DNA of 64,000 bases, taken from Pontibacter lucknowensis. GTDB lineage: Bacteria > Bacteroidota > Bacteroidia > Cytophagales > Hymenobacteraceae. A program made the translations under genes and the position numbers. Below the pieces are notes generated by a model that saw only the letters and a list, made by a program, of their open reading frames with translations, was not told where the DNA came from and searched no databases. Location: assembly GCF_900156415.1 (NCBI RefSeq), contig NZ_FTNM01000003.1, positions 459,470 to 523,469 on the forward strand. The letters are read 5' to 3'. Positions within the stretch are counted from its first letter, which is position 1, and each line of letters begins with the position of its first letter. Shown here in pieces: positions 48,075-56,463 of the stretch.

Positions 48075-48923
48075 TTAGGATTTGGTCGCATAGGCCGGTT
48101 TTTGGTCGGCAGCCGGTCGGCCGGTAAAGCTATTCATAGAGGTATAGACCCCAAACCAGCGGCCTGCCACCGTGTCGAACAACTGGGTGGGGAGAATGCC
48201 GCGAAGCAGGGGGAGCAGGTGCACGATAGAGGGTTTGCGAAGCAGGATTTTGTTGCGCTCCACGGCCTGCAGTATAGCCTCCGTGATCTCCTCCGGCTGC
48301 AGGATCGGGGTGAGCAGCGGTGCTTTCACGCCGGCAAACATGCCGGTGTCGATGTAGCTGGGCGTGACGGTGGTCACCTTCAGGTCCGGTCCGGTTTGCT
48401 CCAGTTCCAGCCGCAGACTTTCAGACCAGCCGAGCACTGCCCATTTGCTCCCCGCATACACACTCATGCGCGGGTTGGGGAGCAGACTCGCTGCCGAGGC
48501 TATGTTCACAATATGGCCCTTCTCTCGCGCCACCATCGCTGGCAAAAACGCCTGTGCCACGAGCATGGCGCCCAGCACATTGACCTGAATGGTCCGCTCG
48601 ATTTCGGCCATCGTGTGCTCCACAAATGACTTGCCTACCACAATGCCCGCATTATTCACAAGTATATCCGGCGCTCCAAAGCGGCTCTGTACATCTTCGG
48701 CTGCCTGCCGTACCTGCGCCGCATCTCCCACGTTCACTTGCCAGGTATGTACTTCATAACCGGCATTGCTGAGCTCCTGGTGAGTCTGCTGCAAAGCGGT
48801 AGGGTTGATGTCCCACACCAGCACCCGACTGGCACCGCGCTGCAGGCATTTCCTGCCCATCAGCTTGCCTATGCCGGAAGCACCCCCAGTTATGAGTACT
48901 GTACTTTTCTTAATGCTGGTCAT
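48075..48923 (-). CDS. SDR family NAD(P)-dependent oxidoreductase
   Basis: 282 aa from Met 48923; 11 further codons upstream lack family similarity. Classical SDR: TGGASGIGKLMG cofactor motif, LVNNAGIVVGKSF, catalytic Ser region NIASAASLLP and YAGSKWAVLGWSESL (YxxxK). Asp in VLVWDINP after strand 2 suggests NAD preference. The long C-terminal part with VERNKILLRKPSIVHLLPLLR resembles the SDR group that acts on lipophilic or retinol-like substrates. Operon with the aldehyde dehydrogenase. Confidence 0.9.
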   Translation of the reverse strand: MTSIKKSTVLITGGASGIGKLMGRKCLQRGASRVLVWDINPTALQQTHQELSNAGYEVHTWQVNVGDAAQVRQAAEDVQSRFGAPDILVNNAGIVVGKSFVEHTMAEIERTIQVNVLGAMLVAQAFLPAMVAREKGHIVNIASAASLLPNPRMSVYAGSKWAVLGWSESLRLELEQTGPDLKVTTVTPSYIDTGMFAGVKAPLLTPILQPEEITEAILQAVERNKILLRKPSIVHLLPLLRGILPTQLFDTVAGRWFGVYTSMNSFTGRPAADQKPAYATKS

Positions 48924-49156
48924 GGAGCTTTTTTTAATATTATGTGTATTTCGCAAGCATAATATAGGAGGATAAGCTCATATAAAAAAATATTATCACC
49001 TCATTATCAATCAGGCAGATAGGAATGTTACAATTGAGGTACTGCTATACCCGGGCCAGCACCAGGTTGGCTTACCTGGCTGATCTGGTTTGAACCAGCT
49101 GCATCCGGCAGGCACAAATTCTCGCCTTAAATCCCGTTTCCAATATAGGCTTATTG

Positions 49157-49164
49157 TATCTTTG
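49157..49164 (+). promoter_or_regulatory. -7 promoter box for the HMG-CoA lyase operon
   Basis: TATCTTTG is an exact TAnnTTTG box, 25 nt before the start codon. A TTTC at 49136 could be the -33 element, though the spacing is slightly short. Confidence 0.55.
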
Positions 49165-49189
49165 ACAAAACGACCTGAATCTATTTCCT

Positions 49190-50050
49190 ATGACAGACGA
49201 TACCATCAAAATAATAGAGTGTCCACGCGATGCCATGCAGGGCCTGCATGATTTTATACCTACGCAGACAAAGATCGACTACATCAATCAGCTGCTGCAG
49301 GTGGGCTTCGACACAATAGACTTCGGTAGCTTTGTGTCGCCCAAGGCTATACCGCAAATGGCGGACACAGCCGAGGTGCTGGCTGGATTGAACCTGCGCG
49401 ATACCCGTTCCAAACTGCTGGCCATCATCGCCAATGTGCGGGGCGCAGAAGAGGCCGCCTCCCATGCAGCGATCGATTACCTGGGCTTTCCGCTTTCCGT
49501 CTCTGAGACCTTTCAGCAGCGCAACACTAACAAGAGCATCGCCGAAGCCATGGGCCAACTGTCCCAGATCCAGGACATCTGCCAGCGCCAGAACAAAACG
49601 CTTGTTACGTATATTTCCATGGGCTTCGGCAATCCTTACAACGATCCCTGGGATGCGGCTACCGTTATTCGCTTTGTGGAGGAACTGGATAAGCTGGGCG
49701 TGAAGATCATCTCTCTTTCTGATACCATCGGGGTTTCCAATCCGGAGAATATTACCTACCTGTTCAGCGAACTGGTGCCGGCCTTTCCGCACATCGAGTT
49801 TGGGGCGCATCTGCACACGACGCCCACTTCCTGGCAGGAGAAGGTGGAGGCTGCCTACCAGGCTGGCTGTCGCCGCTTTGACGGGGCCATGCGCGGCTAC
49901 GGCGGCTGCCCGATGGCCAAGGATGAGCTCGTGGGGAACATGGCGACTGAAAATTTGGTCGGCTACTTCGAAAATAATAATTTAAATTTGAAGCTCGACA
50001 AAGAGGCTTTCGCTGCCGCACTGGCAGCTTCAGGCTCTGTTTTCTCCTGA
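49190..50050 (+). CDS. Hydroxymethylglutaryl-CoA lyase
   Basis: 286 aa TIM-barrel of the HMGL/DRE-TIM family. IECPRDAMQG (metal-binding Asp, catalytic Arg), FGSFVSPKAIPQMADT, AHLHTTP (metal His) and the glycine loop with catalytic Cys, YGGCPMAKDELVGNMATE, fit HMG-CoA lyase better than isopropylmalate synthase. It cleaves HMG-CoA to acetyl-CoA and acetoacetate, the last step of leucine degradation. Operon with a LutA-like protein 2 nt downstream. Confidence 0.9.
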   Translation: MTDDTIKIIECPRDAMQGLHDFIPTQTKIDYINQLLQVGFDTIDFGSFVSPKAIPQMADTAEVLAGLNLRDTRSKLLAIIANVRGAEEAASHAAIDYLGFPLSVSETFQQRNTNKSIAEAMGQLSQIQDICQRQNKTLVTYISMGFGNPYNDPWDAATVIRFVEELDKLGVKIISLSDTIGVSNPENITYLFSELVPAFPHIEFGAHLHTTPTSWQEKVEAAYQAGCRRFDGAMRGYGGCPMAKDELVGNMATENLVGYFENNNLNLKLDKEAFAAALAASGSVFS

Positions 50051-50052
50051 TT

Positions 50053-50793
50053 ATGGCAAGAAGAACCATTGTAGATATTTTTATTCCCTGCTTCGTGGAT
50101 CAGCTGCATCCAGAGACAGGCCTGAGTATGGTCAAGGTACTCGAGGGGCTGGGCTGCGAAGTGAACTATAACCCGAACCAGACCTGCTGCGGACAGCCTG
50201 CCTTCAACGCCGGCTTTTTTGACGAAGCCCGTGAGGTTGCCAATAAGTTTCTCGACGATTTCTCAAACGAGACCTCGCACTATATTGTGGCTCCTTCAGC
50301 GAGCTGCGTTGGTATGGTGCGCAATGCCTATCAGGACATTTTCGTGAAGTCATCGAAACTGGTAAAGTACCGTGCCATGCAGAAAAAGGTGTTTGAGCTG
50401 ACCGAGTTTCTGACCGATGTGCTCAAGGTATCGCAGGTGCCGGGTGCCCGCCTCGACGGCAAAGCCACCTACCACGATTCCTGCAGCGCCCTGCGCGAAT
50501 GCCATATCAAGGAAGGGCCTCGTGCGCTGCTGCAAGGGGTGCATGGCCTCGAAATGATCGAAATGGAAGACACTGAAACCTGCTGCGGCTTTGGCGGTAC
50601 GTTTGCCGTGAAGTTCGAAGCCATATCAGTAGCCATGGCCGAGCAGAAAGTGGAGAACGCCCTGGCCACCGGTGCCGACTACATCATATCCACCGACAGC
50701 AGTTGCCTGATGCATCTCAACGGGTATATCCAGAAGAACAGGAAACCGATCAAAACCATGCACATAGCCGACGTGCTGGCCAGTGGCTGGTAA
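50053..50793 (+). CDS. LutA/YkgE-like iron-sulfur (CCG domain) protein
   Basis: 246 aa with two cysteine-rich CCG domains: PNQTCCGQPAFNAGF (first) and DTETCCGFGGTFAVKF (second), plus YHDSCSALRE. This is LutA of lactate utilisation or the C-terminal part of GlcF/HdrB-like proteins. LutA normally works with LutB and LutC; neither is adjacent here, so either they are elsewhere or the protein has another role next to HMG-CoA lyase. Cytosolic. Ends at a terminator. Confidence 0.88.
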   Translation: MARRTIVDIFIPCFVDQLHPETGLSMVKVLEGLGCEVNYNPNQTCCGQPAFNAGFFDEAREVANKFLDDFSNETSHYIVAPSASCVGMVRNAYQDIFVKSSKLVKYRAMQKKVFELTEFLTDVLKVSQVPGARLDGKATYHDSCSALRECHIKEGPRALLQGVHGLEMIEMEDTETCCGFGGTFAVKFEAISVAMAEQKVENALATGADYIISTDSSCLMHLNGYIQKNRKPIKTMHIADVLASGW

Positions 50794-50819
50794 GGTATAG
50801 GGATCAACTAAAATTCAAG

Positions 50820-50850
50820 AGCCAGATACGGTAAGTGTCTGGCTTTTTTA
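50820..50850 (+). terminator. Terminator of the HMG-CoA lyase operon
   Basis: AGCCAGATAC (50820-50829) pairs with GTGTCTGGCT (50835-50844; one G-U), 5-nt loop, then TTTTTT. Confidence 0.88.
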
Positions 50851-50984
50851 TATGCGTAAAAACACGTAGCCTCGAGGCTAGTAATACTGAAATTAGCTCA
50901 ATAACAACTGAATAGTGCATTCATGGCTTACCTCCCTATGATGTTGCCGTATAATAGACAAAACACGGAAGGCAGTTTAGAACT

Positions 50985-51169
50985 TTGGTTTTAGGTTGGT
51001 TGAACCAAACGTCCTGACTCCTGGTGAGTCTACTGCCGATACAAACGTTGTTTTTAAATGATCATGTGCTTGCCGCTATCTGGGGTGCGTTTGGCGGTTT
51101 GCACATGTTTATAAAGGGAGCCGGTATCTGTTATTTTAATGCAGGCGGTTGGAACCGGCTCCCTTTTTT
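50985..51169 (+). ncRNA. Candidate structured small RNA with its own terminator
   Basis: The 605-nt gap (50794-51399) has no convincing gene, yet several consecutive hairpins are visible. GGTT-G-AACC lies near 51000. GACTC-ctggt-GAGTC is at 51016-51030. CATGTGC..GCCGC (from 51064) pairs with GGCGG..GCACATG (to about 51108). A 13-bp terminator stem (AAAGGGAGCCGGT, 51113-51125, with ACCGGCTCCCTTT, 51154-51166) is followed by T. The preceding gene already has its own terminator at 50820. It matches none of the RNAs I checked by eye (tmRNA, RNase P, SRP RNA, common riboswitches). It could instead be a long leader of the downstream operon ending in an attenuator. Confidence 0.5.
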
Positions 51170-51399
51170 CCCCTCTTCCAGGTCCCCGATTCCTTTTTTA
51201 ACTCATCCTGCAGAAAATGCCAGTTGTCAAGCTGTTTTTGAAAGCTTGCCTACATGTAGGTAGCAGATTGACGCCTATGTCAGCGCCTTGCGGTAATATG
51301 CGAGGCTACTACGTGCAAATCGGTATTTGTATAGGCTGTCCCTACTTATATAGTCATGCAGCGTATAAAGCGCAACAAACGCAAGTACTGTTCAAAGCT

Positions 51400-52173
51400 A
51401 TGAAACCAAAGAAAACGCTGGTGCTGGGACTGCTGATTTTTGTGCTGAGCGCTCTTGTAATACCGGCGCAGGCGCAGGAAGAACGGGAGGAGCTTACGAC
51501 AGACAGGCCGGATAAGTCACAGGGTCCGGGCATTGTGTCGCGAGGTTATATTCAGTTGGAAGCGGGGTATCACTACCAGAAGCTCAATGCATCCATCAGA
51601 ACACACGCCTACCCCACAGCACTGCTGCGCATCGGCTTGCTGGAGGGAGTGGAGTTGCGTCTGCATGGTGCCGCAAAAGATTCTGTTATTGAAAATGGGT
51701 CAAAGCGCCATATCAGGGGATGGGGGCCGCTAAGCGTCGGCACGAAAGTACGGCTATGGGAAGAAAGCGGCTGGCGTCCGGAGGCTGCTTTATCAGCCAT
51801 GCTGACGCTGCCCCTTGCGAGTGAAGTATTCAAACCAGATAATCCGGAGCCTCAGTTCGGGGTGGCTTTTAGTCATGGAATATCTGAGAAAATGGACCTG
51901 ACTTATAACCTGGGCTATGGCTGGGCTGAGGGTGACCCCGTGCGATCATACGGTGTCAACATCACCCGGGAACTAAGCGACAAGCTCACAATCTACCTGG
52001 AAGCATTCGGGAGCAAAGGGAAGGGGGAGACTGCCGAGCACCAGGCGGACGTTGGACTGCTCTACCTGCTGCTGCCCAATCTGCAGTTCGATGTGGCGGC
52101 AGGGCGTCGCCTGAACAAAGCAGCCCCGCACAGTTTTATCACTACAGGCCTGGTAGTAAGGCTACCCCGTTAA
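51400..52173 (+). CDS. Outer-membrane transporter-like protein (MetA-pathway/phenol-type)
   Basis: 257 aa from Met 51400, which begins a signal peptide (MKPKKTLVLGLLIFVLSALVIPAQA, cut before QEE); 61 codons upstream are open but not signal-like. The start of the mature part, EELTTDRPDKSQGPGIVSRGYIQLEAGY, is typical of the PF13557-type transporter family, with alternating beta strands (SVGTKVRLW, YNLGYGWAEG, FGVAFSHGI). Predicted beta-barrel in the outer membrane; substrate unknown. It is 15 nt upstream of the TIGR02587 gene and probably leads that operon. Confidence 0.72.
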   Translation: MKPKKTLVLGLLIFVLSALVIPAQAQEEREELTTDRPDKSQGPGIVSRGYIQLEAGYHYQKLNASIRTHAYPTALLRIGLLEGVELRLHGAAKDSVIENGSKRHIRGWGPLSVGTKVRLWEESGWRPEAALSAMLTLPLASEVFKPDNPEPQFGVAFSHGISEKMDLTYNLGYGWAEGDPVRSYGVNITRELSDKLTIYLEAFGSKGKGETAEHQADVGLLYLLLPNLQFDVAAGRRLNKAAPHSFITTGLVVRLPR

Positions 52174-52188
52174 CTGGCTGTAACAGGT

Positions 52189-53064
52189 ATGGCAAGAGAT
52201 ATGAAAAAGAGACCTGTCCGGAAATCGCTGCAAGAGTACGCCCGTGGCATAGCGGGAGGACTTCTGTTCAGCTTTCCGCTCCTCTTCACCATGGAGGTAT
52301 GGTGGGCCGGCTTTATCGCCACGCCCTTCCAGCTGCTGATCATGGTGGTGGTCACCTACCTGTTGCTGCTTGGCTACAATCGCTATGCAGGTATGCGTCC
52401 CGGGGCATCGTGGCGCAGTGTCTTCATCGACTCGGTGGAGGAGATGGGGCTGGGGATCATTCTGTCCTTTGCTGTGCTGTACGTGCTCAACCGCATACAA
52501 TTCGGGGAGATGTCCACTGACGAGATCATGGGTAAGATCATCATCGAGGCCATGGCTGTTTCTATTGGCGTATCCATCGGGACCGCACAGTTGGGCAGTC
52601 CGGAAGATGAACCGGAGGAAGAAGATGAAGTACAAACAGAAGCAAAGGAGGCAGGCTGGCGCACCGGACTGCGGAGTAAGGTCAGCCTGGTGGTACTGGC
52701 GCTTTGTGGCAGCGTGATTGTGGGTGGCAATGTGGCACCTACCGAAGAAGTGGTGCTGCTGGCGGTAGGGGCAGCGCCCTTTCACATATTGCTCATGGCC
52801 TTACTGTCGCTTGCTCTCAGTGTGGTGGTGGTTTACTTCAGCGATTTCCATGGAACGGGCAGGCACCAGAATGGTAACCTGTTCTTCGCCATCACGGTAG
52901 ACACCTGCCTGAGCTACCTGACGGCACTTGCCGCTTCAGCATTCCTGCTGTGGTTTTTCGGCCGGTTTGAAGGCGTAAGTTTTGAAATAGCCATAGCCCA
53001 ATGCATTGTGTTGGGTGTGTTAGCCAGCCTGGGGGCCTCAGCCGGGCGACTGCTGATAAAATAA
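52189..53064 (+). CDS. TIGR02587 family integral membrane protein
   Basis: 291 aa with about seven membrane helices, split by an acidic loop (SPEDEPEEEDEVQTEAKEA, residues about 140-158). SLQEYARGIAGGLLFSFPLL, TMEVWWAGF, DSVEEMGLGI and HQNGNLFFAITVDTCLSYL fit TIGR02587, a family of unknown function known to occur as a two-gene unit with TIGR02588. The TIGR02588 partner follows after 8 nt. Inner membrane. Confidence 0.82.
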   Translation: MARDMKKRPVRKSLQEYARGIAGGLLFSFPLLFTMEVWWAGFIATPFQLLIMVVVTYLLLLGYNRYAGMRPGASWRSVFIDSVEEMGLGIILSFAVLYVLNRIQFGEMSTDEIMGKIIIEAMAVSIGVSIGTAQLGSPEDEPEEEDEVQTEAKEAGWRTGLRSKVSLVVLALCGSVIVGGNVAPTEEVVLLAVGAAPFHILLMALLSLALSVVVVYFSDFHGTGRHQNGNLFFAITVDTCLSYLTALAASAFLLWFFGRFEGVSFEIAIAQCIVLGVLASLGASAGRLLIK

Positions 53065-53072
53065 CATGCTCC

Positions 53073-53510
53073 ATGACGGGAAAACAAGAACAGGAAAATA
53101 AGCAAAGCCAGGTTGGAAGGGCTGGTGAGGACGATGACAAAAACGCACTGGAATGGACTGTGTTCGTGGTAAGCCTGCTGCTTGTACTGAGCATACTGGC
53201 CTACCTGAGCTACCAAACCTATATCGATGTGCCCTCCACCCCCGATCTGGTGGTGCGGTATTATCCCGACCCGACGGACAATGCTCCGCAGCGCTACCGG
53301 GTGGAGGTATACAATGAAGGCGGCGAGACGGCTGAGGAAGTGCAGATCGAACTTACCCTGGAGAAAGGGGGCGAAGTGCTGGAAAGTGCGCAACTCAACA
53401 TCGCCTTCGCCCCCAAGAACTCGATGCGGGAGGGTTGGGTGAATTTCAAAGAAGACCCGATGCAGGCCGATACGCTGGCGGCACGGGTGATGAGCTACAA
53501 ACGACCTTAA
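53073..53510 (+). CDS. TIGR02588 family membrane-anchored protein
   Basis: 145 aa from Met 53073 (MTGKQEQENK); an open frame upstream overlaps the previous gene. One membrane helix (EWTVFVVSLLLVLSILAYLSY) after a polar N-terminus, then a small exported beta domain (DLVVRYYPDPTDNAPQRYRVEVYNEGGETAEEVQIELTL), like a CARDB/Ig-type fold. Partner of TIGR02587. Function unknown. Confidence 0.8.
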   Translation: MTGKQEQENKQSQVGRAGEDDDKNALEWTVFVVSLLLVLSILAYLSYQTYIDVPSTPDLVVRYYPDPTDNAPQRYRVEVYNEGGETAEEVQIELTLEKGGEVLESAQLNIAFAPKNSMREGWVNFKEDPMQADTLAARVMSYKRP

Positions 53511-53537
53511 TCTTTACAATCAGTTAAATAAAGAACA

Positions 53538-54434
53538 ATGGCAAAGAAAAAAGTTTCTGAACGTCATAAGAGTCACAAGGAAGCTCCGGTCCCGAAAGGC
53601 TGCCTCCTGGCTATTGGCGGCCGGGAAGACAAGGGAGAGAAGGAACTTTCAGCGGAGCAGTCAAAGAACGTTGATTTTGAGAGCGACGAGATACTGAAGT
53701 ATTTCGTGGAGAGCTTAAAGGGATCTGATCCCATGATCGCAGTAGTGCCGACAGCTTCCACCGTGCCGGATAAGATCGCACAGGACTACATCAAGGAATT
53801 TAACAAACTCGGAGTAAAAAAGGTGGAAGTGCTCGATGTCAGGAACAGGGAAGATGCCTTCAAGGATGAGTATCTGGATATGGTAGAGCGTGCTGCCGGC
53901 ATCATGTTTACAGGTGGCGACCAGTTGCGCCTGACCTCCATCTTAGGCGGGACACCCGTGCTGCAACTGATGAAGGAACGCTATACCTACGATGAAAAGT
54001 TTATCATTGCGGGTACCAGCGCTGGTGCAGCGGCTATGTCTACGCCCATGATCTATGAAGGGGAAACACAAGGGGGCTACATCAAAGGAGACGTACGCAT
54101 CACTACCGGGCTGGAATTTTTGAAGAATGTGGCCATCGATACGCACTTTATACAGCGGGGGCGCATAATCCGTGTTTCGCAGTGCATTGTCACCAATCCG
54201 GGCTGTATTGGCGTAGGGCTGGAGGAGGATACCGCCATTTGTGTCAGGAATGGTATCGAAATAAAGGTACTTGGCTCGGGCCTGGTCACAGTAGTGGATG
54301 GCTTGGGCATTACTTCTACCAACATTTACGAAATAAACACCGGAGAGCCTTTCTCTGTGCGCGATCTGAAGGTGCACTTGCTTTCACCCGGTGACACCTA
54401 TGTTCTTCCAACCTACGACCAGCTACATATCTGA
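53538..54434 (+). CDS. cphB: Cyanophycinase (peptidase S51)
   Basis: 298 aa. S51 family: GCLLAIGGREDKGE, FTGGDQLRLTSIL, nucleophile Ser161 in AGTSAGAAAM, and IDTHFIQRGR. CphB cuts cyanophycin (multi-L-arginyl-poly-aspartate) to beta-Asp-Arg dipeptides. No signal peptide, so intracellular; the N-terminus is basic (MAKKKVSERHKSHK). No cyanophycin synthetase is in the window. It follows TIGR02588 by 27 nt in what looks like one operon. Confidence 0.9.
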   Translation: MAKKKVSERHKSHKEAPVPKGCLLAIGGREDKGEKELSAEQSKNVDFESDEILKYFVESLKGSDPMIAVVPTASTVPDKIAQDYIKEFNKLGVKKVEVLDVRNREDAFKDEYLDMVERAAGIMFTGGDQLRLTSILGGTPVLQLMKERYTYDEKFIIAGTSAGAAAMSTPMIYEGETQGGYIKGDVRITTGLEFLKNVAIDTHFIQRGRIIRVSQCIVTNPGCIGVGLEEDTAICVRNGIEIKVLGSGLVTVVDGLGITSTNIYEINTGEPFSVRDLKVHLLSPGDTYVLPTYDQLHI

Positions 54435-54459
54435 TGCATTTAATTTAACTGATCTTTCA

Positions 54460-54493
54460 GAAACCGGGGGAAAAACTCAATTGAGCTTTACCT
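54460..54493 (+). terminator. Probable terminator after cyanophycinase
   Basis: GAAACCGGGGG (from 54460) pairs with CCTCCGGTTTC (to about 54492) with one G-U; an inner CTCAATTGAG palindrome sits in the loop. The T-tract is short, so termination may be partial. Confidence 0.5.
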
Positions 54494-54529
54494 CCGGTTT
54501 CTTCCATGTAAACTTAAACAATTGAAGCC

Positions 54530-54910
54530 ATGAGAAGCGTAAGCCTGATCGCCAAACTGCAGGGTATCTACTGGACGCTAACAGGTATATGGCCGCTCCT
54601 GCACATGCCCAGTTTCCTGTGGGTGACGGGGCCTAAAACAGACCTGTGGCTGGTGCGCACGGTTGGTATTCTGATTGCGGTAGTAGGACTGGTGCTGTTG
54701 GTGGCAGGGTTCCGGCAGCGGGTGACTTCTGAGATCAAGTGGCTGGGTATTGGGGGTGCTGCAGGGCTTGGGTTCGTGAGCGCCTACTACCCTCTCCGCA
54801 ACGTAATCTGGGAGATCTACCTGCTCGACGCTGCGGCAGAGCTGATCATCATCCTGCTCTGGCTCTGGGCAGGGCAGCGGGGAATGGCAAAGATTGACGC
54901 ACGGGATTGA
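54530..54910 (+). CDS. Small four-helix membrane protein
   Basis: 126 aa with four hydrophobic helices (LQGIYWTLTGIWPLLHM; TVGILIAVVGLVLLVAGF; WLGIGGAAGLGFVSAYY; LLDAAAELIIILLWLW). No family recognised. It lies between cyanophycinase and the deiminase-like gene on the same strand, 54 nt before the latter. Confidence 0.7.
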   Translation: MRSVSLIAKLQGIYWTLTGIWPLLHMPSFLWVTGPKTDLWLVRTVGILIAVVGLVLLVAGFRQRVTSEIKWLGIGGAAGLGFVSAYYPLRNVIWEIYLLDAAAELIIILLWLWAGQRGMAKIDARD

Positions 54911-54963
54911 TTATAAACCCTGGTGCAGCAGACCATCATATCAATTTTATAAACGCTATACCT

Positions 54964-56313
54964 ATGAGCAACGAAGCCGCACGTCCGATCAGGAGAAGAC
55001 ACTACCGCTTGATAGAAGAACTCTCAAGCGAGTCACAACAGGACCTGCCGGAGTCGGGGATGCAGCGGCGGGCCATTGCCATGACCATGCTGCAACAGTA
55101 TAGTCAGATGCCCCAGCAGCCTAGTCTGGTGCCAAGCGCCGACGGGTCCCTGGAAGCGATGGTCTTCACGGTACCGTCCTATGTGCTCAGGCACGACGAT
55201 AATCCACTCTGGAAGGTATACCAGGACCTCTTCCGAAAATTGCCGGACTATACGGAATTTCACTTGCTGGTGCCCGAAAGTGGCGATACCAAAGAGCAAC
55301 TGATGAATTGGTTCTCTGCCCATGACATGCTCAATCGGGTCCGCTTTCATGAAGTGCCCGGCCACATCAAGCTGCTGGTATGGGCCGAGGATGACTACGA
55401 AGTGGTGGAGGATAAGCGTGATGGCAGTTATTACATCGTACAACCCCACTCGCACCGCCGGGCCGCCGACGACTATACTGGTTATATCCTGAGCAAATCG
55501 CTTGGACTGAACAGGGTGAAGACGCCGCTTTATTTTGAAGGGGGCAACCTGCTGGTCGGTGACGATTTTTTCCTGATGGGTGCCGACTACATCGTGGACT
55601 CCATGCTTGACCTGCGGGGAGTGCTGCTACCTGAGGAAAGTAACCTGGCAACAGAGCAGCTGGCACAGCTCTTCAGCCGCTACCTCGATCACAAGCGCAG
55701 GTTTGTGACAGTGGGCAGTTTGCTGTACGTGCCGCAGGAAGAAGAGCAGGAGTTTAAGCTGAATGGCGAGAAGTGGACGGAAACGCTACACACCCAAAAT
55801 GTGGAAGGCACAGTACAGCCGGTCTTTCACATCGACATGTTTGTGACGCTGGCCGGGCGCAATAAAGAAGGCAGGTACCAGGTGCTGGTCGGTGACACCC
55901 GCATGGCCTGTGAAGTGCTGGGCGAGGAACTGTCAGCCTACGCTATACCTGATGTGTTTGATGACGTAGCCGCCCTGCTCGAGCGACAGGACTTCGAGGT
56001 GATCCGAAACCCACTGCCGCTGACCTATGTGGACACCCCGGAGGAAAAGAAACGAAGCTGGTACTACGCTACCGCTAACAATGCCCTGGTAGAAATTAAA
56101 AGTGAAGATGAAAAGACAGTCTGGCTACCCACTTATGGACATGGTAGCTGGGAGTACCTCCGCAAGACCGATGAAGCGAATAAGCAGGTATGGGAGAAGC
56201 TCGGTTTTAAAGTAATCCAGCTAGAGGATTTCAACCCTTTCGCCGAAAAGTCAGGAGCGCTGCATTGTATTAAGAAGTATTTGAGGAGGGGGGATCAGGA
56301 TTCTCAGGATTAA
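54964..56313 (+). CDS. Guanidino-group modifying enzyme-like protein (agmatine/arginine deiminase fold)
   Basis: 449 aa from Met 54964 (MSNEAARPIRR). The pentein-fold hallmarks of agmatine/peptidyl-arginine deiminases are present in order: WAEDDYEV (140-146), YFEGGNLLVG (190-199), FHIDMFVTLAG with the catalytic His-x-Asp (288-298) and SGALHCIKKYL with the probable nucleophile Cys435. It is more diverged than true agmatine deiminases, so substrate is open. Beside cyanophycinase, arginine or a guanidino compound from cyanophycin is the natural guess (inference). The last residues (RRGDQDSQD) are encoded by a short dispersed repeat. Confidence 0.72.
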   Translation: MSNEAARPIRRRHYRLIEELSSESQQDLPESGMQRRAIAMTMLQQYSQMPQQPSLVPSADGSLEAMVFTVPSYVLRHDDNPLWKVYQDLFRKLPDYTEFHLLVPESGDTKEQLMNWFSAHDMLNRVRFHEVPGHIKLLVWAEDDYEVVEDKRDGSYYIVQPHSHRRAADDYTGYILSKSLGLNRVKTPLYFEGGNLLVGDDFFLMGADYIVDSMLDLRGVLLPEESNLATEQLAQLFSRYLDHKRRFVTVGSLLYVPQEEEQEFKLNGEKWTETLHTQNVEGTVQPVFHIDMFVTLAGRNKEGRYQVLVGDTRMACEVLGEELSAYAIPDVFDDVAALLERQDFEVIRNPLPLTYVDTPEEKKRSWYYATANNALVEIKSEDEKTVWLPTYGHGSWEYLRKTDEANKQVWEKLGFKVIQLEDFNPFAEKSGALHCIKKYLRRGDQDSQD

Positions 56314-56330
56314 GATAGATTTTCAGGATT
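56297..56330. repeat. Short CAGGATT-type repeat overlapping a gene end
   Basis: CAGGATT occurs three times in 34 nt (TCAGGATT at 56297, 56306 and 56323), separated by short AT-rich links. Similar (CAGGATTTT)n stretches are common near gene ends in Bacteroidota. It supplies the last codons of the deiminase-like gene. Confidence 0.55.
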
Positions 56331-56425
56331 GATCATGTCGGAGTGCACAATTGTCATTTTAAGGTAAATAGTAGACACGAGCGTGGACGCCCCAAATCTG
56401 GTTCGGGATCTGCGACTCGCGCCAT

Positions 56426-56452
56426 AAAAAAGCTCCGCCGGCAAGGCGAAGC
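56426..56452 (-). terminator. Terminator of the TPR gene
   Basis: On the minus strand AGCTTCGCC-TTGCC-GGCGGAGCT is followed by TTTTTT. It lies 12 nt after the TPR gene stop. Confidence 0.8.
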
Positions 56453-56463
56453 TATTAACCAAA

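Noticed and set aside
51024..51263. Short open frame and long 5' extension of the transporter gene
   Set aside because: The frame crosses a strong terminator hairpin and has no protein-like composition; the signal peptide fixes the transporter start at 51400.
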